The notes under the pieces: generated by a model | The model's input: only the letters and a program-made list of their open reading frames with translations | What the model was told of the DNA's origin: nothing | The model's database searches: none | Translations under genes and position numbers: made by a program | Assembly: GCA_019694335.1 (NCBI GenBank) | Contig: JAIBCD010000016.1 | Coordinates: 1-57,754 of the forward strand | From: Rhodospirillaceae bacterium | GTDB taxonomy: Bacteria > Pseudomonadota > Alphaproteobacteria > Rhodospirillales > Rhodospirillaceae | DNA length: 57,754 bases | Direction of reading: 5' to 3' | In this document: positions 20,580 to 29,064 of the stretch, in pieces | Layout of the letters: each line of letters starts with the position of its first letter | Numbering within the stretch: position 1 is the first letter of the stretch

Positions 20580-21848
20580 TCACAGGTCCGCCCGGCCTTT
20601 GCGGATGGATTTTTTTCCAAACTTGGCGCGCACGGCGTCGATGGCCTTCTCCACCTCGGCATGGTGCTGTTCGCTGTCCGAGGACGCGGCGAACAGATCG
20701 GCCAGCGGCGCATCGGCGTCACTCAAGTTGTCCGCGCCGACGCCGATCAGGCGAAATTTGGTACCGTCGGCCTCTTTCATGAGCAAGCCTTCGGCCGCGC
20801 GAAACAGGGTTTCCGCCAACTGCGTCGGTGTATTCACGCGCTGATGCCGGGTGCGCAATTTGAAACGGTTGGTCTTGAGCTTGAGGGTCACCGTGCCGCC
20901 CGCGAGCCCCGTAGCTTTCAACCGGTCCGCAACCCGTTCGCACAACGGCCACAGACGGCGGCGCAATTCCGCGGCGGCGCCGATGTCCACCTCGAAGGTG
21001 GTCTCGGCCGAGATGCTCTTGGCTTCGCGGTTGTTCTTCACGCTGCGATGGTCGACGCCGCGCGCGAGCCGGGCAAGATGCTGGCCAGTGTCGCCGTAGC
21101 GCGCGGCCATTTCGGACTCGGGCCTCTTCTGCACATCGCCGACCGAGAACAGCCCGTCGACCTTGAGCCGGTCGGCCAGCGACGGCCCCACACCCGGGAG
21201 CCGCGACAACGGCAGGTCGTGCAGCACCTGCACCGCGTCGCCGCGCCCGATGACAAAGAACCCGCGCGGCTTGTCGAAATCCGATGCGATCTTGGCCAGG
21301 AATTTGTTGTAGCTGAGCCCGATGGAGACGGTGATGCGGATCTCGCGCTCAACCTCCCGGGCGATATGCGCCAGGGTCGCCGCCGGCGAACGGCCGAACA
21401 GGGTCGCGGTGCCGGAAAGGTCGAGGAAGGCTTCGTCCAGGGACAACGGCTCGACGATGGGCGTGGCCGCGTCGAAGATCTTGCGAATCTCGCCGCTCAC
21501 CCGTTTGTACTTGGCCATGTCGGGGCGAATCACCACCGCCTGGGGGCACATGGCCAGCGCCTTGAACATGGGCATGGCCGAACGCGGCCCGAATTTGCGC
21601 GCGATGTAGCAGGCCGTGGTCACGACCCCGCGCGTGGCCCCGCCGACGATCACCGGCTTGTCCATCAGCGCCGGGTTATCGCGTTTCTCCACCGCGGCGT
21701 AGAAGGCGTCGCAGTCGATATGGGCGATGGAGAGCTGGGCGAGTTCCGGGTGGTACAACAACCGGTCCGAGCCGCAAACCTTGCAGGCCAGCGGGTGCTC
21801 GGCGCTTTCCCTCAGGCAGTCGCGGCAGATGGTGGTGACGGGAGCCAT
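20580..21848 (-). CDS. dinB: DNA polymerase IV with N-terminal zinc ribbon
   Basis: This is a Y-family translesion polymerase of 422 residues. Catalytic carboxylates are in AHIDCDAFYAAVEKR and in LSLDEAFLDLSG, the thumb has PGVGPSLADRL, and the little-finger domain follows. Ahead of the polymerase is a short CRDC...CKVCGS zinc-ribbon-like segment (residues about 8-25), as in many alphaproteobacterial DinB proteins. The ATG at 21848 follows AGGG and directly starts the zinc-ribbon extension; an upstream TTG is less convincing. No LexA box could be recognised upstream. Confidence 0.93.
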   Translation of the reverse strand: MAPVTTICRDCLRESAEHPLACKVCGSDRLLYHPELAQLSIAHIDCDAFYAAVEKRDNPALMDKPVIVGGATRGVVTTACYIARKFGPRSAMPMFKALAMCPQAVVIRPDMAKYKRVSGEIRKIFDAATPIVEPLSLDEAFLDLSGTATLFGRSPAATLAHIAREVEREIRITVSIGLSYNKFLAKIASDFDKPRGFFVIGRGDAVQVLHDLPLSRLPGVGPSLADRLKVDGLFSVGDVQKRPESEMAARYGDTGQHLARLARGVDHRSVKNNREAKSISAETTFEVDIGAAAELRRRLWPLCERVADRLKATGLAGGTVTLKLKTNRFKLRTRHQRVNTPTQLAETLFRAAEGLLMKEADGTKFRLIGVGADNLSDADAPLADLFAASSDSEQHHAEVEKAIDAVRAKFGKKSIRKGRADL

Positions 21849-21940
21849 CCCTGATTTTAGGCGTAATATTTCTCGGGCCAAACATTGACTTGGCCGGCTT
21901 CCGGGTCCAATTCAGACCCTTTCTTTCAGCGAGAATCCCC

Positions 21941-23746
21941 TTGAGCAATCAGCGTGGCCCTAGCCGGTGGAACCTGCCCGACCGGCCCAAAAGCAAGAAC
22001 TACGGCTACCTGTTGCGCACCTACCAGTTCATGAAGCCGTACAAGCGGCAACTGGTGATCTTCTTCCTGGCCCTGATCGCCAGTTCCTCGGCGACCTTGA
22101 GCATGGGCGTAGGACTGAAGTTCCTGATCGACCGGGGGCTCTCGGCCAAGGATCCGGCGCTTCTCAACGAAGGCCTGGGCATCGTCATCGCCATCGTGGT
22201 GGTGATCGCCGCCGCCACCTACGTGCGATTCTACTACATCTCCTGGATCGGCGAACGCGTGGTGGCGGATATCCGCAAGGCGGTGTTCAGCCAGATCCTG
22301 AAACTCAACCCCGGCTTTTTCGAGACCACCAAGACCGGCGAGATCCTCTCGCGTCTCACCACCGACACCTCGCTGCTGCAAACCGTGGTGGGCTCGTCCC
22401 TGTCCATCGCCATCCGCAATTTCTTCGCCCTGGTCGGCGGCATCATCATGCTGCTGGTCACCAACGCCAAGCTCACCGGTTTCGTGGCGCTGGTGGTGCC
22501 GGCGGTGGTGGTGCCGATCGTGCTCTATGGCCGGCGCGTGCGTGCCCTGTCGCGCGAAAGCCAAGACCGGGTGGCGGACGTGGGCTCCTACGCCGAGGAG
22601 CACCTCAACGCCATCCGCACCGTGCAGGCCTATGTGCACGAAGACATCGACCGCGCCGCGTTCAACGCAAATGCCGAAGGCGCCTTCTCCACCGCCATGC
22701 GCCGGGTGCTGGCGCGTGCTTTGCTCGGCAGTACCGTGATCCTCCTGGTGTTCGGCGCCATCGCCCTGGTGCTGTGGGCGGGCGGACGCGATGTGATCGC
22801 CGGCACCATCAGCCCCGGTGAATTATCGGCGTTCATCTTCTACTCGGTCACGGTCGCCGCTTCGGTCGGCGCCATGAGCGAAGTGATGGGCGACCTGCAA
22901 CGCACTGCCGGCGCCACCGAACGCCTGGTGGAACTGCTGGAGACCGAACCGGAGATCAAAGCTCCCGCACAACCCAAGGCCCTGCCCGTGCCTGCGCGTG
23001 GCGCCGTGGAATTCGATCACGTCACCTTCCACTATCCCTCGCGCCCCGACGCGGCCGCACTGCACGGGCTCAACCTCAGTGTTGCACCGGGCGAGCATGT
23101 GGCCCTGGTCGGCCCTTCCGGCGCCGGCAAAAGCACCGTGTTCCAGCTATTGCTGCGTTTCTATGACCCCCAGGCAGGCGCGGTGCGCCTGGACGGCATC
23201 GACCTGCGCGACGCCAACCCGCAGGACGTGCGCGCGCGCATCGGCCTAGTGGCCCAGGATCCGGTGATCTTCGCCGCCGACGCGCTCGAGAACATCCGCT
23301 ATGGCCGCCCCACCGCCACCGACGCCGAGGTGGAAGCCGCCGCCGAGGCCGCCGCCGCAATGGAATTCATCCGCAAGCTGCCCGATGGAATGAGGAGTTT
23401 CCTGGGCGAGCGCGGCGTGCGCCTTTCGGGCGGACAGAAACAGCGCATCGCCATCGCCCGCGCCATCCTGCGCGACCCAGCCCTCTTGTTACTGGACGAA
23501 GCCACCAGCGCGCTGGACGCCGAAAACGAACGCCTGGTGCAGACCGCGCTGGAACGCCTGATGGTGGGCCGCACGACCATGGTGATCGCGCACCGGCTGG
23601 CAACCGTGGTTAATGCCGACCGGATTGCGGTGATCGACGATGGGCGGTTGGTGGATACCGGCCGTCATGAGCAATTGCTGGTCTCCAACCCACTCTATGC
23701 GCGGGTCGCGGCGTTGCAGTTCAGTGCGGACCCCACTGCCGCTTAG
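21941..23746 (+). CDS. ABC exporter, fused permease and ATPase (MsbA-like)
   Basis: A half-transporter of about 601 residues. An N-terminal type I ABC exporter membrane domain of six helices (residues about 30-310) precedes an ATPase domain with Walker A GPSGAGKST, Q-loop VAQDPVIF, signature LSGGQKQR, Walker B LLLLDEATSALDA and H-loop AHRLAT. It would act as a homodimer exporting lipid or another hydrophobic substrate. Within the family it looks closest to MsbA/LapB-type multidrug or lipid exporters. I chose the TTG at 21941, preceded by GCGAGA at seven bases; an alternative TTG lies 17 codons upstream. Confidence 0.87.
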   Translation: MSNQRGPSRWNLPDRPKSKNYGYLLRTYQFMKPYKRQLVIFFLALIASSSATLSMGVGLKFLIDRGLSAKDPALLNEGLGIVIAIVVVIAAATYVRFYYISWIGERVVADIRKAVFSQILKLNPGFFETTKTGEILSRLTTDTSLLQTVVGSSLSIAIRNFFALVGGIIMLLVTNAKLTGFVALVVPAVVVPIVLYGRRVRALSRESQDRVADVGSYAEEHLNAIRTVQAYVHEDIDRAAFNANAEGAFSTAMRRVLARALLGSTVILLVFGAIALVLWAGGRDVIAGTISPGELSAFIFYSVTVAASVGAMSEVMGDLQRTAGATERLVELLETEPEIKAPAQPKALPVPARGAVEFDHVTFHYPSRPDAAALHGLNLSVAPGEHVALVGPSGAGKSTVFQLLLRFYDPQAGAVRLDGIDLRDANPQDVRARIGLVAQDPVIFAADALENIRYGRPTATDAEVEAAAEAAAAMEFIRKLPDGMRSFLGERGVRLSGGQKQRIAIARAILRDPALLLLDEATSALDAENERLVQTALERLMVGRTTMVIAHRLATVVNADRIAVIDDGRLVDTGRHEQLLVSNPLYARVAALQFSADPTAA

Positions 23747-23757
23747 TAACGAGCACT

Positions 23758-24246
23758 TCAAAGTGCCACTGGGCGTTCCATATAAACACTAACGCCACTC
23801 ACATCTTCAGGGGCATTCCGCGTCTTTGAGGCGCAGAAGCCGAACTCCTCGTAGAGTCGCCGCGCGCGCAAATTCGATCCGTAGACGTTCAGGCTGACAG
23901 TCGGCACGCTCTGCTTTTGCGCCTCGGCTATTGCATCCTTTAAGAGGAGGCGGCCCAAGCCTTTGCCGCGATAGAGAGGCGCGATCCCAAGTCTCTGAAT
24001 ATGCAGACGCCGTTCCTCCGCGAAACGACGCAAGCCGCATATGCCGACAATCACTCCAGGTACGTAGGCTGTCCGATAGCCATCAGGCGCGGCCGTTATT
24101 TCCCCCGCGAGCCACTTCGCATCAAAACCTGCCGGCACCGCAGGCCCACCCCAGAGGATCGCCTCAGCGTAGGTTGTGAACCAGGCAACGACAGAAGCCG
24201 CGTCCTCCTCCCTCGCACCTCTTATTTGTGCCTCTAAATACCCCAT
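23758..24246 (-). CDS. GNAT family N-acetyltransferase
   Basis: The 162-residue acetyltransferase has the acetyl-CoA-binding motif A in LGIAPLYRGKGLGRLLLKDA and the later NVYGSNLRARRLYEEFGF (motif B). The substrate is unknown. Base composition is visibly lower in GC than the neighbours, with many A/T third positions, which suggests recent acquisition. A GCACTT/AAGTGC hairpin overlaps its stop codon and could end transcription from both sides. It is separated from the next gene upstream by 14 bases. Confidence 0.88.
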   Translation of the reverse strand: MGYLEAQIRGAREEDAASVVAWFTTYAEAILWGGPAVPAGFDAKWLAGEITAAPDGYRTAYVPGVIVGICGLRRFAEERRLHIQRLGIAPLYRGKGLGRLLLKDAIAEAQKQSVPTVSLNVYGSNLRARRLYEEFGFCASKTRNAPEDVSGVSVYMERPVAL

Positions 24247-24260
24247 GTCGCCGGCGTGCC

Positions 24261-25037
24261 TTACACCCAGCTCTTCTGCCGGAGCTTAGTGTTGTCCAGC
24301 GCCCGCGCGGCGAAGCGGCGCGCGAGGAAGTGGTAGAAGAACCAGTCCTTCAACACGAAGGGCGTGAGATGGTAGAGCAACTGCTCCGCCGTGGTCCAAC
24401 CCACACCGGTGCGATCCTTGCGCCGGTTCGAGGGCACGCACCACAGATCTGGCGCATAGATCGAGCGGCCGTGTTTGAACACGCGCTGCATGATCTCATG
24501 GTCTTCCAGCACGAACGGCCAGATGTCGGCGGTAAAACCGCCGGCCTTGCGCAACACTTCGGTGCGGAAACTCTGACCGAAACCGCCGGTGTGGGTTTGC
24601 CGGGAGAGAATCCGCGACACCGCCATCACCTTGGCGCGTTTGCGCCGCGCGGCCGGGCCTTCGTGATCGGCGGGCAGGTCCATGGCCATGACCGCAACCG
24701 CATCCGTTGACGCGAACAATTCATCGCAGCGGCGCAAATAGTGATGCGGATAAAAGGTATCGGCGTCACAGAAAGCGACGAAGTCCGTCGCCACCGCCGC
24801 CAGCCCACGTTGCAGGGCGTTGACCTTGCCGGGGCGGGACTCATGCAAGTGCAGGGTTTCGATATCCGCGTGCTCCCCCGCGATCTGGCGGGCAAGGTCG
24901 CCCGAACCGTCGGTGGAGGCGTTGTCCACCAGGATCAGGCGGAAAGCGCGGAGCTCCTGCGCGAACAGGGACTCCAGCGTCGGCCGCAAATAGCCGGTCT
25001 CGTTGTAGTACGGCAGGACCACCGACCAGCGCGGCAT
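24261..25037 (-). CDS. Family 2 glycosyltransferase
   Basis: The 258-residue GT2 enzyme starts with WSVVLPYYNETGYLRPTLESL, followed by the nucleotide-binding VDNASTDGS and the DxD motif in FCDADTFY. It has HTGGFGQSFRTEVLRKAGGF and an EDHE acceptor-base motif. It would add a sugar from a nucleotide donor to a cell-envelope acceptor. A short hydrophobic C-terminal stretch (FFYHFLARRF) may contact the membrane. It begins two bases after the arfB stop, so the pair is co-transcribed although unrelated in function. Confidence 0.88.
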   Translation of the reverse strand: MPRWSVVLPYYNETGYLRPTLESLFAQELRAFRLILVDNASTDGSGDLARQIAGEHADIETLHLHESRPGKVNALQRGLAAVATDFVAFCDADTFYPHHYLRRCDELFASTDAVAVMAMDLPADHEGPAARRKRAKVMAVSRILSRQTHTGGFGQSFRTEVLRKAGGFTADIWPFVLEDHEIMQRVFKHGRSIYAPDLWCVPSNRRKDRTGVGWTTAEQLLYHLTPFVLKDWFFYHFLARRFAARALDNTKLRQKSWV

Positions 25038-25039
25038 CG

Positions 25040-25471
25040 CTAATCCCAGTCCGAAGAGCGCACGCGCCGCCCCTGTTTGGTGCCCGAGCGCTTCTTCTTC
25101 GAGTCCAGACGCTCGGCCTTGGAGGCCTTGGTGACCTTGGTCTTGACCCGGCGCTTGGGCGCGATGGTCGCCTGACGCGTCATTTCCACCAGCCGGTCGA
25201 TGGCGTCCTTGCGGTTCATCTCCTGGGTGCGGTGGCGATTGGCGGTGATCACGATCACGCCCTCCGACGTGGCTTTGCTGCCGGCGATCTTCAACAGCCG
25301 GATCGCGACCATGTTGGGCAGCGAGGGCGACCGCCGCGCATCGAAGCGCAACTGCACCGCCGAGGACACCTTGTTGACGTTCTGCCCGCCCGGACCGCTG
25401 GAGCGGATGAACGAGAGATCGATTTCGTTCTCGTCGATGGTCAAATCGGGTGTGACGGGAATGGTGGGCAT
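25040..25471 (-). CDS. arfB: Alternative ribosome-rescue factor / peptidyl-tRNA hydrolase
   Basis: The 143-residue protein has the release-factor catalytic GGQ in SSGPGGQNVNKV (residues 28-30). Its highly basic C-terminal tail (KRRVKTKVTKASKAERLDSKKKR) enters the empty mRNA channel of stalled ribosomes. ArfB hydrolyses peptidyl-tRNA on non-stop ribosomes as a backup to tmRNA. Length and tail fit the family. It is divergent from sufE, with 48 bases between starts. Confidence 0.93.
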   Translation of the reverse strand: MPTIPVTPDLTIDENEIDLSFIRSSGPGGQNVNKVSSAVQLRFDARRSPSLPNMVAIRLLKIAGSKATSEGVIVITANRHRTQEMNRKDAIDRLVEMTRQATIAPKRRVKTKVTKASKAERLDSKKKRSGTKQGRRVRSSDWD

Positions 25472-25519
25472 AGAGATAACTGCTTGAACTCGGGGGCTGG
25501 GTGCTTACTTTACAGCCCC

Positions 25520-25978
25520 ATGAACCAGCCAGCTACCGACCTTCCCCAGAATCGGCCGGTTATGATCCAGCCGGACATGACCTTCGCCGAACTCGCCGAG
25601 AACTTCGCGCTGTTCGACGATTGGGAGGACCGCTACCGCTACCTGATCGACCTGGGCCGCAAGCTGCCGCCGTTGCCGGACGCGCTCAAGACCGAGGCCA
25701 ACAAGGTGCGCGGCTGCATGAGCCAGGTGTGGCTGGTGACCGGGCACCCGCCCGGCGATCCATCCCGCTTCGCCTTCGCCGCCGACAGCGATGCCCATAT
25801 CGTGAAGGGCCTGATCGCGGTGCTGGGGGTGCTGTTCTCGGGCCAGACGCCCGCTTCCATCGCGGGCATCGATCCGGAAGCCGCCTTCAAGACCCTGGGC
25901 CTGGACCAGCACCTTTCGCCGACACGCCGCAACGGCCTGGTGGCGATGGTGCAAAGGATCAAGGCCGCGGCGGCTTAG
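25520..25978 (+). CDS. sufE: Cysteine desulfurase accessory protein SufE
   Basis: The 152-residue protein has the SufE core FAELAENFALFDDWEDRYRYLIDLGRKLPPLP and the acceptor cysteine Cys66 in NKVRGCMSQVW. It takes persulfide from SufS for Fe-S cluster assembly in the cytosol. The suf operon itself is not here, a common arrangement in Alphaproteobacteria. The ATG at 25520 gives an extension of about 14 residues before the domain; an ATG at 25562 is also possible. The gene overlaps the convergent GNAT gene by four bases. Confidence 0.93.
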   Translation: MNQPATDLPQNRPVMIQPDMTFAELAENFALFDDWEDRYRYLIDLGRKLPPLPDALKTEANKVRGCMSQVWLVTGHPPGDPSRFAFAADSDAHIVKGLIAVLGVLFSGQTPASIAGIDPEAAFKTLGLDQHLSPTRRNGLVAMVQRIKAAAA

Positions 25979-26460
25979 CCAAGCGCCGCGAACGCCGGCG
26001 CGTAAGCCACATCTCCGGTATGCGTGGGAAAGTCGCCGCCGAGCGGCAGCGCCATCAGGTGCGGTCCGGCATAGACGCAATTGAAGCCCGCCGCCAGGGC
26101 GGGGGCAAAACCGAATTTTCCATAATAGGCGGGGTCGCCCAACACGAATACGCCGCGCCAATCGCCGCGCCGGGCCAGCGCGAGGCCCGCTTCGATGAGC
26201 CGGGCGCCGATCCCTTGCCCCTGGCGCGCCGGCGTCACCGCCAGCGGCGCGAGGCCAAGGGCCGCGAACGGCGCGGTCATGCGCGAGAACGCGATATGGC
26301 CGAGGAAATCCGGTCCTTCGGCGGCCACCAGGGAATGGACGAGGTCGCCATCGGCCCGCAGGGCGTCGACCAGGGCCGCTTCGGCGTTTGAATTGAAGGC
26401 GGCGGTGACGAGCGCATGGATCGCACCCGCATCCTCCGGCCGTTCCTCCCGGATAAGCAC
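25975..26460 (-). CDS. GNAT family N-acetyltransferase (YhbS-like)
   Basis: The 161-residue acetyltransferase has motif A LGLAPLAVTPARQGQGIGARLIEAGL and the characteristic VLGDPAYYGKFGFAPA of YhbS-type proteins. The substrate is unknown. It begins with GTG five bases after the stop of the EAL gene upstream, with GAGG just before it, so it is likely co-transcribed with that regulator. Confidence 0.88.
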   Translation of the reverse strand: MLIREERPEDAGAIHALVTAAFNSNAEAALVDALRADGDLVHSLVAAEGPDFLGHIAFSRMTAPFAALGLAPLAVTPARQGQGIGARLIEAGLALARRGDWRGVFVLGDPAYYGKFGFAPALAAGFNCVYAGPHLMALPLGGDFPTHTGDVAYAPAFAALG

Positions 26461-26465
26461 GGGCC

Positions 26466-28097
26466 TCAGGCGAACAGCTTACGGTCCAGCTTCTTGATGA
26501 AGCTCCACGGGTCGGCGTCGGGCTTACCGAACAAGAAGCCCTGGACGTATTCCACGCCGCAATCGCGCACGAACTCCAGGCCTTCCTTGCTGTCGACCAT
26601 CTCGGCGATGGTCTCCACATCCATGGTCTTGCACAGGGTGGTGAGCGCCTTGAGGAAGGCGCGGCCCTTGGGCGCGGTCTGCGCGTTCTTGACCGCGCTG
26701 CCGTCCAGCTTCACCACGTCCACCTCCAGCACGGAGAGGTACTGGAAGCTGGCCGCGCCCGCGCCGAAGTCGTCGAGGCAGACATGGAAGCCCTTTTTGC
26801 GCAGGCCCTGAACAAAATTATTGGCCTGGGACAGGTCAGCGACGCGCGCCGATTCCGTGATCTCGAACACCAGGAAGTTACGCAGCCATGTGTCGGCGTC
26901 GAGCATCGCGTGGAGGTCTTTGGAGTACTGGTCGTTGCCCACCGACATGCCGGAGATGTTGACGGCGATCGACACCTTGTCGGAGCGGTTCTTGCGCAGC
27001 CATTCGACGCATTTGCGCGCCATGGCGATATCGAACTCGGTGATCAGGCCAGTCTCTTCGGCGAAGGTGATGTACTTGTAGGGGCTTTCCTCGAAATTGC
27101 CGTTGAAGCGCACCAGCGCCTCGTAATGGTGCACGGCACCGGTGCGGGCGTCCAAGATCGGATGGAACGCCACCTGGAAGTCATTCCCCGCGGTCAGGCT
27201 GCGGAAATTGTTCAGGGACTTCACGGCCTCCTTGACGAGGTCGTTCATATTGGCGGCGATGTCCTTGACGTTGAACTTATCGCCGACCTGCTCCTTGAAG
27301 TGATTGATGGTGTAGACGAGGCCCTTGGCGAGGTCGCCTTCGTTGACCCCGCTCATGTCGTCCACTTCCACCGTCGCGGCCTGCACCGCGACGCCCTTGC
27401 CGTCGGGATCGAAGGCCTTGGTGGCTTCGGCGATCTTGGCTTCCAGGGCGGCGACGTCGAGACCCTTCTCGTGGACCACGCCGAACTTGCCCTCGCCGAT
27501 TTCGCCGGCGGAATCCCCGCCCACGGAGTTGGCGCGCAAGGTGGTGCCAACGGTATTCAGCAACACCTGGCGTTCATCTTCGGGCAGCTTGTCGTAGAAC
27601 TCCTGGAATCCCGGCACGTTGACCAGGGTCATTTCCGCGCCGTCTTTCAGGCGTTTGACGGCGAGCTCGGAGAACGAATCGCCCGACAGCAGGCCGGTGC
27701 TCTTGTCGCGCGCGACGCCTTTCTCGGTCTCGCCCTTGTCGTCGAGGTGCGCCTGGGTGCGGAGGGCGAGGAAGAAGTGGTCCTTGAGGTCCGGCAGCAT
27801 GTAGCCGGCGAAGGCGATTGGCGGCGTCAGGCCCTTCTCGCCCTGCAGGCGGATGGTGACATTGTCGATGCGGCCTTTCTTGGAGGTCATGAACAGGAGC
27901 TGTTCGACCAGCACGCGGTCCTTGGGCGAGACCAGATCCATGAAATTGCGCCCAATCACACCCTCGGGGCCGAGACCCAGCAAGGATTTGGTCGCGCCGG
28001 TCGCGAAGGTGATCTTGCGGGTGGGGTCGAGCTCCACCAGCATATCGGCCCAGCAGAAGGCGAAGGCGACGAAACGGTCGCGGGCGCTTGTATTCAT
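26466..28097 (-). CDS. PAS/degenerate GGDEF/EAL cyclic-di-GMP phosphodiesterase
   Basis: A 543-residue cytoplasmic signalling protein. Residues about 10-115 resemble a PAS sensor. Residues 128-215 look like a GGDEF remnant: DKSTGLLSGDSF at the start, but GEGKF at 201-205 where GGDEF should be, so no cyclase activity is expected. From about 305 an EAL domain keeps the key residues EALVR (326-330), NIS, EITES, LDDFGAG, VKLDGS and QGFLFGKP, so it should hydrolyse c-di-GMP. It shares a transcript with the GNAT gene behind it. The 275-base gap upstream shows no clear promoter. Confidence 0.88.
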   Translation of the reverse strand: MNTSARDRFVAFAFCWADMLVELDPTRKITFATGATKSLLGLGPEGVIGRNFMDLVSPKDRVLVEQLLFMTSKKGRIDNVTIRLQGEKGLTPPIAFAGYMLPDLKDHFFLALRTQAHLDDKGETEKGVARDKSTGLLSGDSFSELAVKRLKDGAEMTLVNVPGFQEFYDKLPEDERQVLLNTVGTTLRANSVGGDSAGEIGEGKFGVVHEKGLDVAALEAKIAEATKAFDPDGKGVAVQAATVEVDDMSGVNEGDLAKGLVYTINHFKEQVGDKFNVKDIAANMNDLVKEAVKSLNNFRSLTAGNDFQVAFHPILDARTGAVHHYEALVRFNGNFEESPYKYITFAEETGLITEFDIAMARKCVEWLRKNRSDKVSIAVNISGMSVGNDQYSKDLHAMLDADTWLRNFLVFEITESARVADLSQANNFVQGLRKKGFHVCLDDFGAGAASFQYLSVLEVDVVKLDGSAVKNAQTAPKGRAFLKALTTLCKTMDVETIAEMVDSKEGLEFVRDCGVEYVQGFLFGKPDADPWSFIKKLDRKLFA

Positions 28098-28372
28098 GGG
28101 AAGAGGAACTCTCGGCGCTATTAGTTTTGCGGCAGTTGTGCGGCGGAAGGGAATGCGACAGGCTCGGCGTTTGCGCCGCCCGCGTCGGGCCCCGGACCCC
28201 CACTTCGGTTGAGTGCATTAAACGCTACCCGTTCCCCGCACTCAAGCCTGCTTCCGAGCCGTTGATATTGTTGCGTCATTGTTAGGACCGGCGATTGAAC
28301 CCTGGCGTGCCAATTCACATATTGGATACAGTCTGCTCCTGCCTTCGGGCGCCCCGAAATTAAGGACTCCCT

Positions 28373-28939
28373 ATGACCATTCCGCGCTTCCCCCGCCTCG
28401 CCTGCGTCGTGCTTGCGGTGCTGGCCATGGGGTTCGGCGGTGAAGCCGCTGCCCAGGGCTCCCCGGGCGCGCGCGCCGCCGGGCTGAAGCGCCTGACCTT
28501 GGTGGTGAGCGACATCGATAAGTCCTTGGACTTCTACCAGCGCGTTGGCCTGGTCAAATCGTCGGAAAAGAATGCCTCCGAAGCCGACAGTGTCTACGGC
28601 GCGGCGGAACTGCCGCTGACCGCCGACTCCACCCGTTCGCGCGTGGTGGTGCTGAACGGCGACGACCAGTCGCTGGCGCTGGTGTGGTACGACCGCCCGG
28701 CCCTGCCCAGCGCGCGCGGCAACTTGCTCGGCATCGGTACCGGCGACGTGATCATCGGCATCGTGGTGCCCGACCTGGAGGGCGCCTATTCGCGCCTCAA
28801 CCAGATCGGCACCCGTTTCCCCCTGCCGCCCGGCCGCTTCACCGCCGCCGATGGCACGGCGGCCAGCGGGCGCCATCTTTACGCCTACGATCCGGATGGC
28901 CGCATGGTTGAAGTGATGCAACTCGACGCCAGGAAATAG
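28373..28939 (+). CDS. Secreted VOC (glyoxalase-like) protein
   Basis: The 188-residue protein has a signal peptide (residues 1-28, ending EAAAQG) and one vicinal-oxygen-chelate domain. It starts LKRLTLVVSDIDKSLDFYQRVGL and ends HLYAYDPDGRMVEVMQL. Metal ligands of true glyoxalases are only partly visible, so a binding or dioxygenase role is equally possible. The last 14 codons recur 122 bases downstream in altered form. Confidence 0.8.
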   Translation: MTIPRFPRLACVVLAVLAMGFGGEAAAQGSPGARAAGLKRLTLVVSDIDKSLDFYQRVGLVKSSEKNASEADSVYGAAELPLTADSTRSRVVVLNGDDQSLALVWYDRPALPSARGNLLGIGTGDVIIGIVVPDLEGAYSRLNQIGTRFPLPPGRFTAADGTAASGRHLYAYDPDGRMVEVMQLDARK

Positions 28940-29061
28940 GCGGCCATCCTCCCTTTTACTTGGCGCGCGTTGACCGCGCGCGTGGCCGCCCTTTTCTTTG
29001 GCGCGCGTTGACCGCGCGCGGCCGCAGGGTCGAAGTCATTCAGCGCGACGCCAGGAAATAG
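28898..29061 (+). repeat. Duplicated VOC-gene 3' end plus two palindromic repeats
   Basis: The 42 bases 28898-28939 (codons for GRMVEVMQLDARK and stop) recur at 29020-29061 with six changes, reading GRRVEVIQRDARK and stop. Between them a 21-base palindrome, GCGCGCG-TTGAC-CGCGCGC in its centre, occurs twice at 28962-28982 and 29000-29020, a 38-base period. No gene occupies the stretch. Confidence 0.85.
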
Positions 29062-29064
29062 CGC

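Noticed and set aside
20552-20580. GCGCGCC-GAA-GGCGCGC hairpin as dinB terminator
   Set aside because: On the dinB strand the T-run lies before the stem, not after it, so it is not an intrinsic terminator for dinB.
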